A DNA stretch of 35,227 nt from Candidatus Methanimicrococcus labiotermitis (lineage in GTDB: Archaea > Halobacteriota > Methanosarcinia > Methanosarcinales > Methanosarcinaceae). Within the stretch, counting starts at the first letter, position 1. Every line of letters begins with the position of its first letter. The notes beneath the pieces were generated by a model that had not been told where the DNA came from, did not search any database, and saw only the letters and a list, made by a program, of their open reading frames with translations. Shown piece by piece: positions 1 through 8,657 of the stretch. The position numbers were made by a program, and so were the translations under genes. The stretch covers positions 1 to 35,227 of the forward strand of contig WRCE01000021.1 of NCBI GenBank assembly GCA_009784005.1, written 5' to 3'.

Positions 1-88
1 AAAAAGTATTTTTATCTTCATTTAAAGGAATGTGAATTTAGATATAATTGTAGGAATGAGAATTTATATCAAAAAATCTTAAAGATAA

Positions 89-152
89 TAAGAAAAAATC
101 CTCTATTCTACTCATGACCCTAAGAAAAAATCCTCTATTCTACTCATGACCC
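89..152. repeat. Perfect 32-bp tandem duplication
   Basis: Two identical 32-bp copies lie head to tail at 89-120 and 121-152, each starting TAAGAAAAAATCC and ending CTCATGACCC. The second copy ends 17 bp before the first candidate start codon at 169, so it may lie in the promoter or leader of that gene. The identity of the copies points to a recent duplication. Confidence 0.95.
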
Positions 153-168
153 TTTTGTTTTTTTTGCA

Positions 169-1211
169 ATGCCTGTTTTTTACATACTCTCATTTATAAT
201 ATTCTCCATAATATCACTAATGGGAGACTTTCTTTCTAATGTTCTTCTCCTCCTCATTCCAATATTCATTGTGCTTCTTCCCGTATTCTATTTTACATCC
301 CGGAAGTACTTTTTGTTTTTTTCAAATCAAAAACTGAATCTATTTCTGATTCGCCTTCTTGTCTTGCTTCCTGTAACTTTCCTTTTTAATATCATTTTTC
401 TGCTGGCAGCTTGCCTTTATGTTCCGTTATTTTCGCCTTACCTACACGAATTAAATATTACTTCATCCATTGTTCTTTCCATTCTTTCGATGTTCGGAAG
501 TTTGTTGACCATCTTTTTGTTTAATCATCTTTTGAGGAACGATTTACCGCCGGAATATCAACCGGATTTTATGGGGCATGAACTGTATCTTTTCAGACCT
601 CAGAGTACTGTCTCTGATTATGACTACATTGCACGAAATCCTTTCCCGGCTTCCAATTCATACGGGATTTTACCGAATACGCATCCTTATTATATTCGGT
701 ACCAAATAAATGATTTAGAAATTGATTTAAGAAAGAATGAAGCAGATCTTCATTTTACGAATCTCGGCGCTCTTATTGTCAGCTCAAAAGTGCTTCGAAT
801 ATTTGAGGATAATAAGTTAACGGGATATGAAACCAGAAGTGTTCGGGATAAAAAACAAAACAAGAATTTGTTAACTACTTCCAAATTGTTCCGACATCGG
901 AAATGCCTAAGATGTCGCTTCAGACCAAAATAAAAAAAAGACCTTCTTTGTTAGGCGCCGGATTTTTTATCAGTGATAAAATAATCCATTATGGCGCATC
1001 TGTCCGAATCCGTGTTTCTGATTTCAATAAAACGACTGAATATTTCGGATCGAATAACGGATGGCCTTATCATTCTCAGAAATATTTGATTGTATCTCAT
1101 AAAACAATGGAGATTCTGATTAATCAAGTGGGTCAAAAGAAAAGAGATTTTATTCCTGTCATCATAGTTGGGGACAAAAATTATAAAAATGAAATGTCTA
1201 CAGAGTCATGA
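169..1211 (+). pseudogene. Frameshifted four-TM protein with a possible immunity-type C-terminal domain
   Basis: The reading frame opening at 169 encodes about four hydrophobic segments (roughly residues 5-45, 60-85 and 95-120), then a soluble domain with the stretch GALIVSSKVLRIFEDNKLTG. It runs off the homologous frame near 843-860, an A-rich tract, and stops at 933. A second frame entered at about 852 continues the same kind of sequence (FQIVPTSEMPKM, then a C-terminus with KYLIVSHKTMEIL) to 1211, so the two pieces read as one protein of roughly 345 residues broken by one indel. The phrase VSSKVLRIFEDNKLTGYETRSV resembles the 'viSekv..ll...gl.G.ef.pV' pattern of DUF1629/Imm11/Imm43-type immunity domains; I judge this by eye and it is weak. 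No Shine-Dalgarno is visible before 169. It could be a true pseudogene or a sequencing error in an A run. Confidence 0.6.
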
Positions 1212-1241
1212 TAAATAATAGAAAAAATAGGAGAAATACCA

Positions 1242-1739
1242 ATGGAAAATAATACGTCTTTCGTGTCGGCAATCATTAAGAATAGTTTTATCGCCCTCGC
1301 TGTGCATATATGCCTGTGTCTGGTCACCATTTGTTTAATCCGCGGCATTTTGTCGCTTGTTAATGCGCCGATGATTGTGTCATCGGTAATTGCGTTGGCC
1401 TGTGGAGCAATATCGTTATACCTGTATTTTTGGACCGGAAAAAAGTACTTACACAACACAACAAATGTGTTGATGGATGGGTTTTCATTGTTTGGGGTTT
1501 TTGTTCTTCTTGTCGTAGCAGTCCTTTTTATGGGCGGGATGCCGGTTTTTTCACTCTGGTCATTTTTCTGGGTCGTGTTTGAAAATTCCGAAGCGGTATA
1601 CGAACCGATGGACCGTTTGATCCATAGTATGATTTTAACATATGTGCCGTCTTTTATAATGTGGATAGGACTGATCGTGAAGAGAAGAAAAGCCGAATTT
1701 GAAGAAGTAGAAGCTCAAAATTACGGTAAATTATATTGA
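1242..1739 (+). CDS. Four-TM membrane protein of unknown function
   Basis: This gene encodes a 165-residue integral membrane protein. Hydrophobic segments lie at about residues 14-37, 43-64, 80-112 (perhaps two helices) and 128-146, followed by a basic and acidic cytoplasmic tail (KRRKAEFEEVEAQNYGKLY). An AGGAG Shine-Dalgarno about 7 bases before the ATG supports the start. It begins 30 bp after the frameshifted gene, so the two were probably co-transcribed. I do not recognise the family. Confidence 0.75.
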   Translation: MENNTSFVSAIIKNSFIALAVHICLCLVTICLIRGILSLVNAPMIVSSVIALACGAISLYLYFWTGKKYLHNTTNVLMDGFSLFGVFVLLVVAVLFMGGMPVFSLWSFFWVVFENSEAVYEPMDRLIHSMILTYVPSFIMWIGLIVKRRKAEFEEVEAQNYGKLY

Positions 1740-1887
1740 GAAAGACCTTTGTCACAAATAAAACAATGAAATCGTTCAGTGTTCCGCCCGCGGCCCCTTT
1801 AAAAACGATTTCATTGTTTAAACCATTAAAACCATTAAAATCAGGCATCCCACAAAACCGCCCCCTCCTTCTCTATTTTTAACCCCC

Positions 1888-1900
1888 GGAATAAATATAT
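1888..1900 (+). promoter_or_regulatory. Probable TATA box of the M24 peptidase gene
   Basis: An AATAAATATATAT-like tract lies about 26-35 bp upstream of the ATG at 1926. With normal archaeal spacing, transcription would start at or next to that ATG, giving a leaderless mRNA. This fits the absence of a Shine-Dalgarno. Confidence 0.45.
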
Positions 1901-1925
1901 ATCAAACCGCCGCCGTTTGTCAAAT

Positions 1926-3248
1926 ATGCACCCTCTTGAAAACGCCGGTGAAAACGGCAAAACCGGAACAAACGAAACAAACAAAAAAACGTCCCCTGCC
2001 GACATTTCGGAGATCTTAAAAGCCGCCGGCGCCGACGCTTATTTAATGCACGGCGCCCTTCACGACAGCGACATCTATTACGCCACCCGTTTTTTAGCGT
2101 CGGATGCCTTTTCTTATATGCTCGCTTCAAACGGCGATGAAACGCTGCTGATTCCGGATATGGAAAAGGGGCGCGCCGATATTGAGTCAAGAGTTTCGGG
2201 CGGCAAAATCAGGACGACGGCGGATTACAAATACCGCGAACTTGCCAAAGAAAAGAAGGATTCAAATTTGGCATACGCTGTCGTTTTAAAAGAGATGCTG
2301 GCGGAAAAAAATGTTAAAACGGTTGCCGTTTCCTATGATTTTCCGGCGTATTACGACAGAATGCTTCAAAATGAAGGGGTGAAGGTTGTTTTAATCAAGT
2401 CGCCGTTTATTAAATCCAGAGCCGTTAAAACCGAAGACGAAATCGAAAAAATCGCGGCCTCCCAAAACGCCGCTGAAAAAGCGATGGGCGCGGCAATTCA
2501 AATGATTCATAATTCGCAACCGGATTGCAGTTGCGGCGATGGCGGCAGCGGTGGTGGCGGCAGCGGTGGTGGCGGCAGCGGTGGTGGCGGTAGCGGTGGC
2601 AGCGGCGACAGCGGCGGCAACAAACTCATTTATGAAGGAGAAATCCTCACCGGCGAAAAGGTCCTCGCCGAAATTTCACGCGTTTTATTGGAGTGCGGCT
2701 GCGCCGACGATGAAACCATCGTTTCCTGCGGCCCTGACAGCGCCGACCCTCACGGCAAAACGCGCGGCGCCCTTTACGCCGGTCATCCTATTGTCATTGA
2801 TATTTTTCCCCGAGGCAAACAGACGCGTTATTTCGGCGACATGACACGAACCGTCATCCGCGGCGAAGCTTCGGCGGAACTTACCCGCATGTATGACGCG
2901 GTCAAAGGCGCGCAGGCGGCGGGCGTGAACGCGGCGCGGCCGGGTGTCAGTTGCGCTGACGTGCATAATGCCGTTTGTGATTATTTGGAAGCGGCGGGTT
3001 TTGATACATACAGAAGCGGCTCCAAAGTCGGTTTCATTCACACGACGGGACACGGCGTTGGTCTTGACATCCATGAGATGCCGGCCGTTTCCGACAATCC
3101 GCATCTTTTGGAACCCGGAAACGTGATCACGATAGAGCCGGGGCTTTACTACCCGGGAATCGGGGGCATCAGGATAGAAGACACGGTCGTCATCACAAAA
3201 GACGGGTGCAGGAATTTGAATACGATGCCGAAGATTTTTGAGATTTGA
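1926..3248 (+). CDS. M24 family Xaa-Pro peptidase with a Gly/Ser linker insertion
   Basis: This is a metallopeptidase of the creatinase/aminopeptidase P fold (PepQ-like), expected to cleave Xaa-Pro bonds in the cytoplasm with two divalent metals. All five metal ligands are present: Asp292 (VIDIFP), Asp305 (GDMTRT), His376 (TTGHGVGLDIHE), Glu404 (TIEPGLYYPG) and Glu418 (RIEDTVV). The creatinase-type N-terminal domain occupies about residues 20-160. Between the two domains, at nt 2524-2622, there is a low-complexity insertion with three consecutive GGGGS units plus further Gly/Ser/Asp; it makes the protein (440 residues) longer than usual relatives (about 360-390). I chose ATG 1926; a TTG at 1917 adds three residues. 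The five ligands make the family firm, the exact substrate less so. Confidence 0.88.
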   Translation: MHPLENAGENGKTGTNETNKKTSPADISEILKAAGADAYLMHGALHDSDIYYATRFLASDAFSYMLASNGDETLLIPDMEKGRADIESRVSGGKIRTTADYKYRELAKEKKDSNLAYAVVLKEMLAEKNVKTVAVSYDFPAYYDRMLQNEGVKVVLIKSPFIKSRAVKTEDEIEKIAASQNAAEKAMGAAIQMIHNSQPDCSCGDGGSGGGGSGGGGSGGGGSGGSGDSGGNKLIYEGEILTGEKVLAEISRVLLECGCADDETIVSCGPDSADPHGKTRGALYAGHPIVIDIFPRGKQTRYFGDMTRTVIRGEASAELTRMYDAVKGAQAAGVNAARPGVSCADVHNAVCDYLEAAGFDTYRSGSKVGFIHTTGHGVGLDIHEMPAVSDNPHLLEPGNVITIEPGLYYPGIGGIRIEDTVVITKDGCRNLNTMPKIFEI

Positions 3249-3270
3249 CGGGTTTTAAAGCCGGCAAACG

Positions 3271-3385
3271 AATTTGACGGATTTTGAGTCTGACGGATTT
3301 TGAGTCTGACGGATTTTGAGTCTGACGGATTTTGAATCTGACGGATTTTGAGTCTGGCGGATTTTGAGTTGGCGGATTTTTGAAT
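3271..3385. repeat. Intergenic tandem repeat, about 16-bp unit
   Basis: Six to seven diverged copies of a unit like GACGGATTTTGAGTCT run head to tail between the M24 peptidase stop and the methionine aminopeptidase gene. Variation is mostly single substitutions (GAATCT, GGCGGA). It fills most of the 245-bp gap. Confidence 0.9.
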
Positions 3386-3493
3386 TTACAACGATATGGT
3401 TTTAAAAATAAACGCCTTTTACAGCTTATCCTTTCAAATTTAATTATTTCCGATTTCAGAAATTTTATTTCTGATTTTTTGGGAGTTGCGATT

Positions 3494-4438
3494 ATGGCAA
3501 AATGTGAAATAAACCAAATAAACACGGATGACGTGCTGGACAAATACAGAGCGGCCGGAAAAATCCACCAACAGATTATGAAAGATGCCCGCGAGAAAGT
3601 CAAAATCGGGATGAATGTGTATGAGTACGCGCGCTATGTCGATGAACGCATCGTTGAACTCGGCGGCAAACCGGCATTTCCGGTCAACATTTCATTCAAC
3701 GAAGCGGCGGCGCACGACACGCCTCTCTTAAACGATACGCGCGTTTTTGGCGAAGACGTCGTGAAAATTGATATCGGCGTTCACGTTGACGGGTATATCG
3801 CCGACGGCGCCATGACGATTGATTTGTCGGGAAAGCATGCCGCTCTCGTCAAAGCTTCGGAAGAAGGGTTAAAGGCGGCGATTGACACCGTCAAAGCCGG
3901 CGTGACGACGCTTCAAATCGGCGCCGCCATTGAAGATACCATCACGGGACTCGGCTTTTCGCCTGTCAAAAACCTGATGGGGCACGGCCTTGCGCAGTAC
4001 ATGGCGCACGCTGAACCGTCCGTTCCGAATGTCAAAGGCGGGGGCACGGGCGCGAACAAATGCGGAGGCGCGTGCGGGGGCGCAGGCGCTGAACTGTGTG
4101 TCGGCGACACGATTGCAATCGAGCCGTTTGCGACAGACGGTGTCGGTTATGTGGAAAACGGTCCCGTCAAAGAGATTTTTTCACAACTCAAATTGAAACC
4201 GACACGAATGACGTTTGTCAGACATGTTTTAGAACAAATCGAAGAATACAGAGGCTTACCGTTCGCCAGAAGATGGCTGGAAGGCGATAAGCTGGATTTG
4301 GCGCTCATCCAATTGGAGAGAGAAAAAATCATCATGAGTTACCCTGTTTTGGTTGAAGTTTCCGGCGGTATGGTGTCTCAGGCAGAGCATACTGTCATTG
4401 TCACCGAAGACGGCTGTGAAGTGACCACCCGAGACTGA
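3494..4438 (+). CDS. map: Type II methionine aminopeptidase
   Basis: This enzyme removes the initiator methionine from nascent proteins. The 314-residue protein has the pita-bread fold ligand set: Asp93 (VKIDIGVHVDG), Asp104 (IADGAMTID), His164 (LMGHGLAQYMAH), Glu210 (AIEPFATDG) and Glu298 (SQAEHTVIV). The insert between residues about 235 and 285, with an alpha-helical VLEQIEEYRGLPFARRWLE stretch, is the type II subdomain. A Gly/Ala/Cys-rich insertion (KGGGTGANKCGGACGGAG) at nt 4036-4095 is unusual, and archaeal enzymes normally have about 295 residues. The start is ATG 3494, preceded by GGGAG; the frame is open upstream but that extension overlaps the tandem repeat and has no family similarity. 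It follows another M24 peptidase on the same strand. Confidence 0.93.
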   Translation: MAKCEINQINTDDVLDKYRAAGKIHQQIMKDAREKVKIGMNVYEYARYVDERIVELGGKPAFPVNISFNEAAAHDTPLLNDTRVFGEDVVKIDIGVHVDGYIADGAMTIDLSGKHAALVKASEEGLKAAIDTVKAGVTTLQIGAAIEDTITGLGFSPVKNLMGHGLAQYMAHAEPSVPNVKGGGTGANKCGGACGGAGAELCVGDTIAIEPFATDGVGYVENGPVKEIFSQLKLKPTRMTFVRHVLEQIEEYRGLPFARRWLEGDKLDLALIQLEREKIIMSYPVLVEVSGGMVSQAEHTVIVTEDGCEVTTRD

Positions 4439-4512
4439 GGACCTGACATTCTCAGCAAATTCAACTCAACAAATTCAACTCAACAAATCAAACGCAAAAG
4501 GGAGCGGAATGA

Positions 4513-4830
4513 ATGATAAGCGAAGGATTAGAAAGCGAAGGATTTGAAAGCGAAGTGTTGGAGATAGAAGGGAAAAAGTTCGACGCGTATTCAATATCGT
4601 TAAACCCCGCCCCGTTTTTATTGATCCGGTCCGCCGATAAATCATTTATAGCGTGCGGTTTTTTGGACATCGGGGCAGCTGACGCCTTATCTGCCTGCGC
4701 CGCCAAAGTCAAAGGCGTCAAAACCTTTGACGATATGATGAAAGCCGAAGTCGTCGCCGTGACAAAAAAGGCGGAAGAAAAGGGCGTCAAAGTCGGCATG
4801 ACCGGAAAAGAAGCGCTGCTGTTGTTGTAA
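4513..4830 (+). CDS. DUF1805 domain protein
   Basis: This is a 105-residue protein with a C-terminal DUF1805 (YunC-like) domain, seen in LLIRSADKSFIACGFLDIGAADALS, KGVKTFDDMMKAEVVAVTKKAEEKGV and KVGMTGKEALLLL. The family is common in methanogens and has no assigned reaction. The first ~20 residues contain a short repeat (SEGLESEGFESE). A GGGAGCGG Shine-Dalgarno at 4499-4506 sets the ATG at 4513. Confidence 0.85.
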   Translation: MISEGLESEGFESEVLEIEGKKFDAYSISLNPAPFLLIRSADKSFIACGFLDIGAADALSACAAKVKGVKTFDDMMKAEVVAVTKKAEEKGVKVGMTGKEALLLL

Positions 4831-4835
4831 AGCAG

Positions 4836-4945
4836 ATGTTGTTAAACTGCTGCTGAAAAATTGCTGCCGCAAACTGCTGCTGTAAAATTGTTGCCGTAAA
4901 CTGCTGCCATAAACTGCTGCTGTAAAACTGCTGCCGTTAAACTGC
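4836..4945. repeat. Intergenic tandem repeat, AAACTGCTGC(T/C)GT unit
   Basis: About six diverged 15-18-bp units (AAACTGCTGCTGTAAAA, AAACTGCTGCCATAAAC and similar) fill the gap between the DUF1805 gene and the rhodanese gene. No gene or promoter can be separated from the repeat. Confidence 0.85.
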
Positions 4946-4963
4946 CATTGGAAATGAGAAATT

Positions 4964-5422
4964 ATGCAGAAACTGTCACGATATCAGATGAAAGGCCGGA
5001 TTGTTTACGCGCTTGCCGGCGCTGTTTTTTTATGTATATGCGCAATCGTGTTGTTCGCTTTCATCAGTGATCGGCCGGATACATCATCAACGCCGGATTC
5101 GGGCGGCGCCTCGTATCAGAAAATCACTGCGGTAAAAGCAAAGGAAATGATGGACAGCGGCGAGCCGTATATCCTGTTGGATGTTCGCACCGAGAGTGAA
5201 TACGCACAAATGCGAATTGACGGCGCGCTCCTAATCCCCGCTGCTGAAATTCGCGTAAGGGCGGCGGATGAGTTGCCGGACAAGTCCGCGCTGATTCTGG
5301 TGTACTGCCGAAGCGGGGGCAGAAGCGCCGCCGCTACCCGTGAACTCGTCGGCATGGGGTACACGAATGTCTACGATTTCGGCGGCATCCTCAGCTGGCC
5401 GTATGATACGGTGAGCGGATAA
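4964..5422 (+). CDS. Membrane-anchored rhodanese-like protein
   Basis: This is a 152-residue protein with one N-terminal membrane anchor (about residues 13-34) followed by a short Ser/Thr/Pro/Asp linker and a single rhodanese domain (about 50-150). The substrate motif DVRTESEYAQMRIDGALLIP and the active-site loop VYCRSGGRS are intact; the catalytic cysteine is Cys115. The domain should face outside the cytoplasmic membrane, or the anchor could be an uncleaved signal. Sulfur-carrier or thiosulfate sulfurtransferase activity is inferred from the family only. The next gene starts 36 bp downstream. Confidence 0.88.
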   Translation: MQKLSRYQMKGRIVYALAGAVFLCICAIVLFAFISDRPDTSSTPDSGGASYQKITAVKAKEMMDSGEPYILLDVRTESEYAQMRIDGALLIPAAEIRVRAADELPDKSALILVYCRSGGRSAAATRELVGMGYTNVYDFGGILSWPYDTVSG

Positions 5423-5457
5423 CGGCAGACGAGAAAAGAATAACAGGCGAGAAAGGA

Positions 5458-6387
5458 ATGGCAGATGAGAAAGGAATGGCAGACGAGAAAAAAATGACCG
5501 GCGAAACCGAAGACAAGCTGGCGCGGTCGCTGACAGCAGAAACAACTGAGCTGCTGCCGTTTTTACCGTACTTGCTTCAAGATTTATGGGAACTCGGAAG
5601 CAACCCACGGGATATAGTAAAGCTGATTGAGAAGCATATGCCTGTATCAAAAGACACGAAGATGTTGGATTTGGCTTGCGGCAAAGGCGCGGTATCAATC
5701 CGCGTTGCCGAAGAATTCGATGTCAGAGTGGACGGCTTTGATTTGATGCCGGAGTTTATCGCGTATGCCGAGCGAAAGGCAAACGAACATAATGTCAGCG
5801 CCCTGTGCCGTTTCGCAGCCGGCGACGCGAACGACATTACGAACACGGCGAGGGATTATGACTGCGTTATCTTCGGCGCGGCGGGAAATATTTTGGGCGG
5901 GCCGCGGGAAACCATTCTTAAGCTGTTGAAAACCGTTAAGCGGGGCGGGTATATTATCATTGTTGAAGCGTATCTGCGCAGCGGTTCCGGTATTGACGCG
6001 GTGAAATTTAAGTATGATGATTATCTGACGCGCGACCGGTGGGCGTGTTTGTTTGAGGACATCGGTTTGAGGCTTGTTGATGAAATGCCTGCCAATGATG
6101 ATACCAATGATAATGCCGATGGTGATGCCGGTGGTAATGCCGATGGTGATGCCGGCGGTAATGCCGGCGGTAATGCCGATGGTAATGCCGATGGTAATGC
6201 CGATGGTAAATATGATTTTGATGCCGAAAACAAAGCCATCGCTCTGAGGGCGGGCGAATTGATTGCCCTGTATCCTGAAAAGCGATTGCTCTTTGAAAGC
6301 TATGTTCAAAGCCAGCTCAATGAATGTGAGGACTTGGAAAACAGTGTCGTAGGCGTCACGTGGATGCTGCGAAAAGAGGAGTTTTAA
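5458..6387 (+). CDS. Class I SAM-dependent methyltransferase with an Asn/Ala/Asp/Gly repeat insertion
   Basis: The protein is 309 residues with a Rossmann-type SAM site: motif I MLDLACGKGAVSIRVAEEF (about residues 68-86), the acidic end of strand 2 in VDGFDLMPEFI, and DYDCVIFGAAGN as motif IV. A low-complexity insertion at nt 6090-6210, built from 12-15-bp units encoding NADG, DAGG and NAGG, lies between the MTase core and the C-terminal strand region (residues about 212-251). The substrate is unknown. The start is uncertain: ATG 5458, 5476 and 5494 each follow nearly the same GAGAAAGGA or GAGAAAAAA sequence, because an 18-bp repeat spans the ribosome-binding site and the start codon. It overlaps the open frame of the next gene but not its chosen start. 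Confidence 0.85.
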   Translation: MADEKGMADEKKMTGETEDKLARSLTAETTELLPFLPYLLQDLWELGSNPRDIVKLIEKHMPVSKDTKMLDLACGKGAVSIRVAEEFDVRVDGFDLMPEFIAYAERKANEHNVSALCRFAAGDANDITNTARDYDCVIFGAAGNILGGPRETILKLLKTVKRGGYIIIVEAYLRSGSGIDAVKFKYDDYLTRDRWACLFEDIGLRLVDEMPANDDTNDNADGDAGGNADGDAGGNAGGNADGNADGNADGKYDFDAENKAIALRAGELIALYPEKRLLFESYVQSQLNECEDLENSVVGVTWMLRKEEF

Positions 6388-6407
6388 CACAATACGAAGG
6401 AAAAGAA

Positions 6408-6896
6408 ATGAATCGGGATAAAAACAAAAAGGTTTTTGACAGAAACGCGGAAGCCTTAAAGGCGGCTGAAGACGTTTTATCGGCGCTGAAAGGCGACTGC
6501 GAAAACAGCCCGAAATCTCCTTTTGTCATTATCGTCGAGGGGCGGCGCGACGTTTTGTCACTTCGGAATCTCGGAATCAAAGAAGAAATTGAAATTGTCA
6601 AATGCGCCAATCAGCCGACGGCCGAATTTTGTGAACAGATTGCAAAAACGGGAAAAGAAGCCGTTATTATGACGGATTGGGATCGAAAGGGAGGCATCTT
6701 GGCTTCCCGGCTGGCAGAACAGTTTCAAAACTTGGGCGTACCGTGCCATACAAAATATCGGGAAACGCTGCTGTTCTATACAAAAAGAGAAATCAAAGAC
6801 GTGGAAAGCCTTTTTTCACACGTCAGCAAATTGAAAAATGCAGATGATGACAGTGAAGACAGTAATGACAGCGATGAACATTATTTAGATGAATGA
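6408..6896 (+). CDS. TOPRIM domain protein (UPF0292-like)
   Basis: This is a 162-residue single-domain TOPRIM protein. The catalytic glutamate is Glu44 in FVIIVEGRRD and the DxD pair is Asp90/Asp92 in IMTDWDRKGG, the pattern of small stand-alone TOPRIM proteins of archaea (UPF0292). TOPRIM domains catalyse phosphoryl transfer or hydrolysis on nucleic acid in primases, topoisomerases and OLD nucleases; the role of this family is not established. ATG 6408 follows GAAGGAAAA, which favours it over an upstream in-frame ATG at 6360 inside the methyltransferase gene. The C-terminus is a short acidic repeat (DDDSEDSNDSDE). Confidence 0.85.
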   Translation: MNRDKNKKVFDRNAEALKAAEDVLSALKGDCENSPKSPFVIIVEGRRDVLSLRNLGIKEEIEIVKCANQPTAEFCEQIAKTGKEAVIMTDWDRKGGILASRLAEQFQNLGVPCHTKYRETLLFYTKREIKDVESLFSHVSKLKNADDDSEDSNDSDEHYLDE

Positions 6897-6992
6897 CAGC
6901 AACGGCAGCACAATCATCACTTATCACGAATATATTAAATACACAAAAATTTATATCAACTGTTAACTAAAAATGAATGAACTGTGATAAAA

Positions 6993-7238
6993 ATGGCCGC
7001 TGAAAACAAATTTAAGATAATTCAAATATTTGAATATACAGCGAAGATATGCGTTTATTTGATTATTTTTTTCAGTATCATTTTTTTATTTGCAATACTG
7101 CTCGGAACAACAAATTTTGAATATCCGAACAGTATTCGACTTTTTTTGTTTTATGGAACGCCTGTTTCAATAATGATTTTAGCAGGAGTTTTGATTGTTA
7201 AATTTATTTTGAGCAAAGGGGGCTTACGCTCTCATTAA
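6993..7238 (+). CDS. Small two-TM protein, unknown
   Basis: This 81-residue protein has two strongly hydrophobic helices (about residues 18-42 and 53-73) and a short basic C-terminus. ATG 6993 is preferred; a GTG at 6984 adds three residues. The stop overlaps the convergent hisS stop by four bases. I do not recognise the family; composition and position support a real gene only moderately. Confidence 0.55.
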   Translation: MAAENKFKIIQIFEYTAKICVYLIIFFSIIFLFAILLGTTNFEYPNSIRLFLFYGTPVSIMILAGVLIVKFILSKGGLRSH

Positions 7239-8506
7239 TTTTTCAAATCAAACCCTGACAATGACATTTTTAAAACCAAATCTTCCAAACTCAATGAAAC
7301 CTGCTCGCCGCTTTTCATGTCTTTTAAAGACAATAAGCCCGATTCCAGTTCCTTTTCGCCGACGATCAAAACGTAATCGGCGTTCACTGTGTTGGCGTAT
7401 TCCATTTGCGCTTTAAAATTGCGACCCATGATATCGGTCAAAACCGTCACGTGGGGGCGGAGTTTTCCGGCGATTTCGATGCCTTTGGCAAGCGTTTCGG
7501 GCTTGGAGACCAAAACGACGGTTTTGGAAGCCGCGGCGGGGAGGCTGCAGATTTCCATGATTCTGTCAAAACCGATTCCGAATCCGGTCGAGACGACATC
7601 GCCGCCGCCGAAAAGTGAGATGAGTTTGTAAGAGCCGCCGCCGCATATTTGTTTTTGGGCGCCGAGGCCTTCGGCGTAAATTTCAAAGACGATGCCTGTG
7701 TAATAATCTAAGCCGCGCGCCACGCCGAAATTAACAGTGTAGCCGGTCACGCCGTATGCCGCCAAAAGTTCAAGCGTTTTTTCAAAGGCGGCCAGTTCAG
7801 GTAAGTCGCCGACAACTTCACGCGCGTGCGCTGCCGCGGCAAACCCGTCTTTGCCGGAGAGAGAAATGATTTTGTGAATCTTGTCAATCATATCGGGCGA
7901 AACGTTTTGTTCGCCGAGATACGCGTCTAAATTTTCGTATTCTTTCTTGTCGATGTAGCGCATAATCTGCCCCGAAACGGCGGCATCGTTCGTGATTTGA
8001 GCCAGCAGGTGACGAAGAACGGATAAATTGCCGATGTTGAGGTCGCCGACGATTCCGGCGGCGTCAATGAGCGCCATTGCCAAAGCAATGACTTCCGCGT
8101 CCGCTTCCGGTTTGCTGCTGCCGATGAGTTCGGCGCCGAACTGCCAGAATTCTCTGTAACGGCCTTTTTGAGGACGTTCGTAGCGGAAACAGTTTTCAAA
8201 ATAGAAAAGTTTGACAGGCTTTGAAAAAGACTGCATCTCGTTGACGTAAGCGCGCATCGCGGGCGCCGTGAGTTCGGGGCGCAGCGTCATTTCGCGGCCG
8301 CCTTTGTCGGTAAAATTGTAAAGCTCGCCGATGACGCCCTCTCCTGATTTGAGCGTGAAAAGTTCAAGTTCTTCAAAAACCGGCGTCACGATTTCCCCGT
8401 AGCCCCATTTTTGAATAATTTCGCGGAGTTTGAATTCAACGTTTCGCCGGCGTTCCATCTCTTCCGGTAAAAAATCGCGTGTTCCTCTCGGTTTTGAAAT
8501 TGACAT
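7235..8506 (-). CDS. hisS: Histidyl-tRNA synthetase
   Basis: This class II aminoacyl-tRNA synthetase attaches histidine to tRNA-His in the cytoplasm. The 423-residue protein opens with the conserved [13 protein letters not shown], then carries motif 2 ([20 protein letters not shown]), the histidine-specific peptide [16 protein letters not shown] and motif 3 ([14 protein letters not shown]). The C-terminal anticodon-binding domain starts near residue 330. Length is normal. It lies 152 bp downstream of the DRG GTPase gene, on the same strand. Confidence 0.97.
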   Translation of the reverse strand: MSISKPRGTRDFLPEEMERRRNVEFKLREIIQKWGYGEIVTPVFEELELFTLKSGEGVIGELYNFTDKGGREMTLRPELTAPAMRAYVNEMQSFSKPVKLFYFENCFRYERPQKGRYREFWQFGAELIGSSKPEADAEVIALAMALIDAAGIVGDLNIGNLSVLRHLLAQITNDAAVSGQIMRYIDKKEYENLDAYLGEQNVSPDMIDKIHKIISLSGKDGFAAAAHAREVVGDLPELAAFEKTLELLAAYGVTGYTVNFGVARGLDYYTGIVFEIYAEGLGAQKQICGGGSYKLISLFGGGDVVSTGFGIGFDRIMEICSLPAAASKTVVLVSKPETLAKGIEIAGKLRPHVTVLTDIMGRNFKAQMEYANTVNADYVLIVGEKELESGLLSLKDMKSGEQVSLSLEDLVLKMSLSGFDLKN

Positions 8507-8516
8507 AATAAAATTC

Positions 8517-8590
8517 CTGATGATACTGATGATGCTGATAATACTGATGATACCAATGATACTGATGATATTGATAATACTGATAAAAGT
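8517..8590. repeat. TGATACTGATGA-type tandem repeat
   Basis: Nine-base units such as TGATACTGA, TGATGCTGA and TAATACTGA are repeated between hisS and the DRG GTPase gene. This is low-complexity DNA with several weak open frames that I do not accept as genes. Next to it, AAAAGTTCAAGGACAGA occurs twice (8584-8626). Confidence 0.8.
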
Positions 8591-8657
8591 TCAAGGACAG
8601 ATATGAATAAAAGTTCAAGGACAGAATAAATTAAAAAGCTTATGACGAAAACATCAT

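Noticed and set aside
843..860. Programmed -1 frameshift in the first gene
   Set aside because: The A run does not fit the canonical X XXY YYZ heptamer in the reading frame and no downstream pseudoknot is evident; an indel is simpler.
843..933. Pyrrolysine (TAG) read-through, as expected in methylotrophic methanogens
   Set aside because: The stops that break the first gene are TAA, and no other interrupted gene shows an in-frame TAG.
2539..3104. Overlapping frames within the M24 peptidase gene
   Set aside because: Ala/Val-rich shadow of the Gly/Ser repeat on one strand and a GC-driven shadow on the other.
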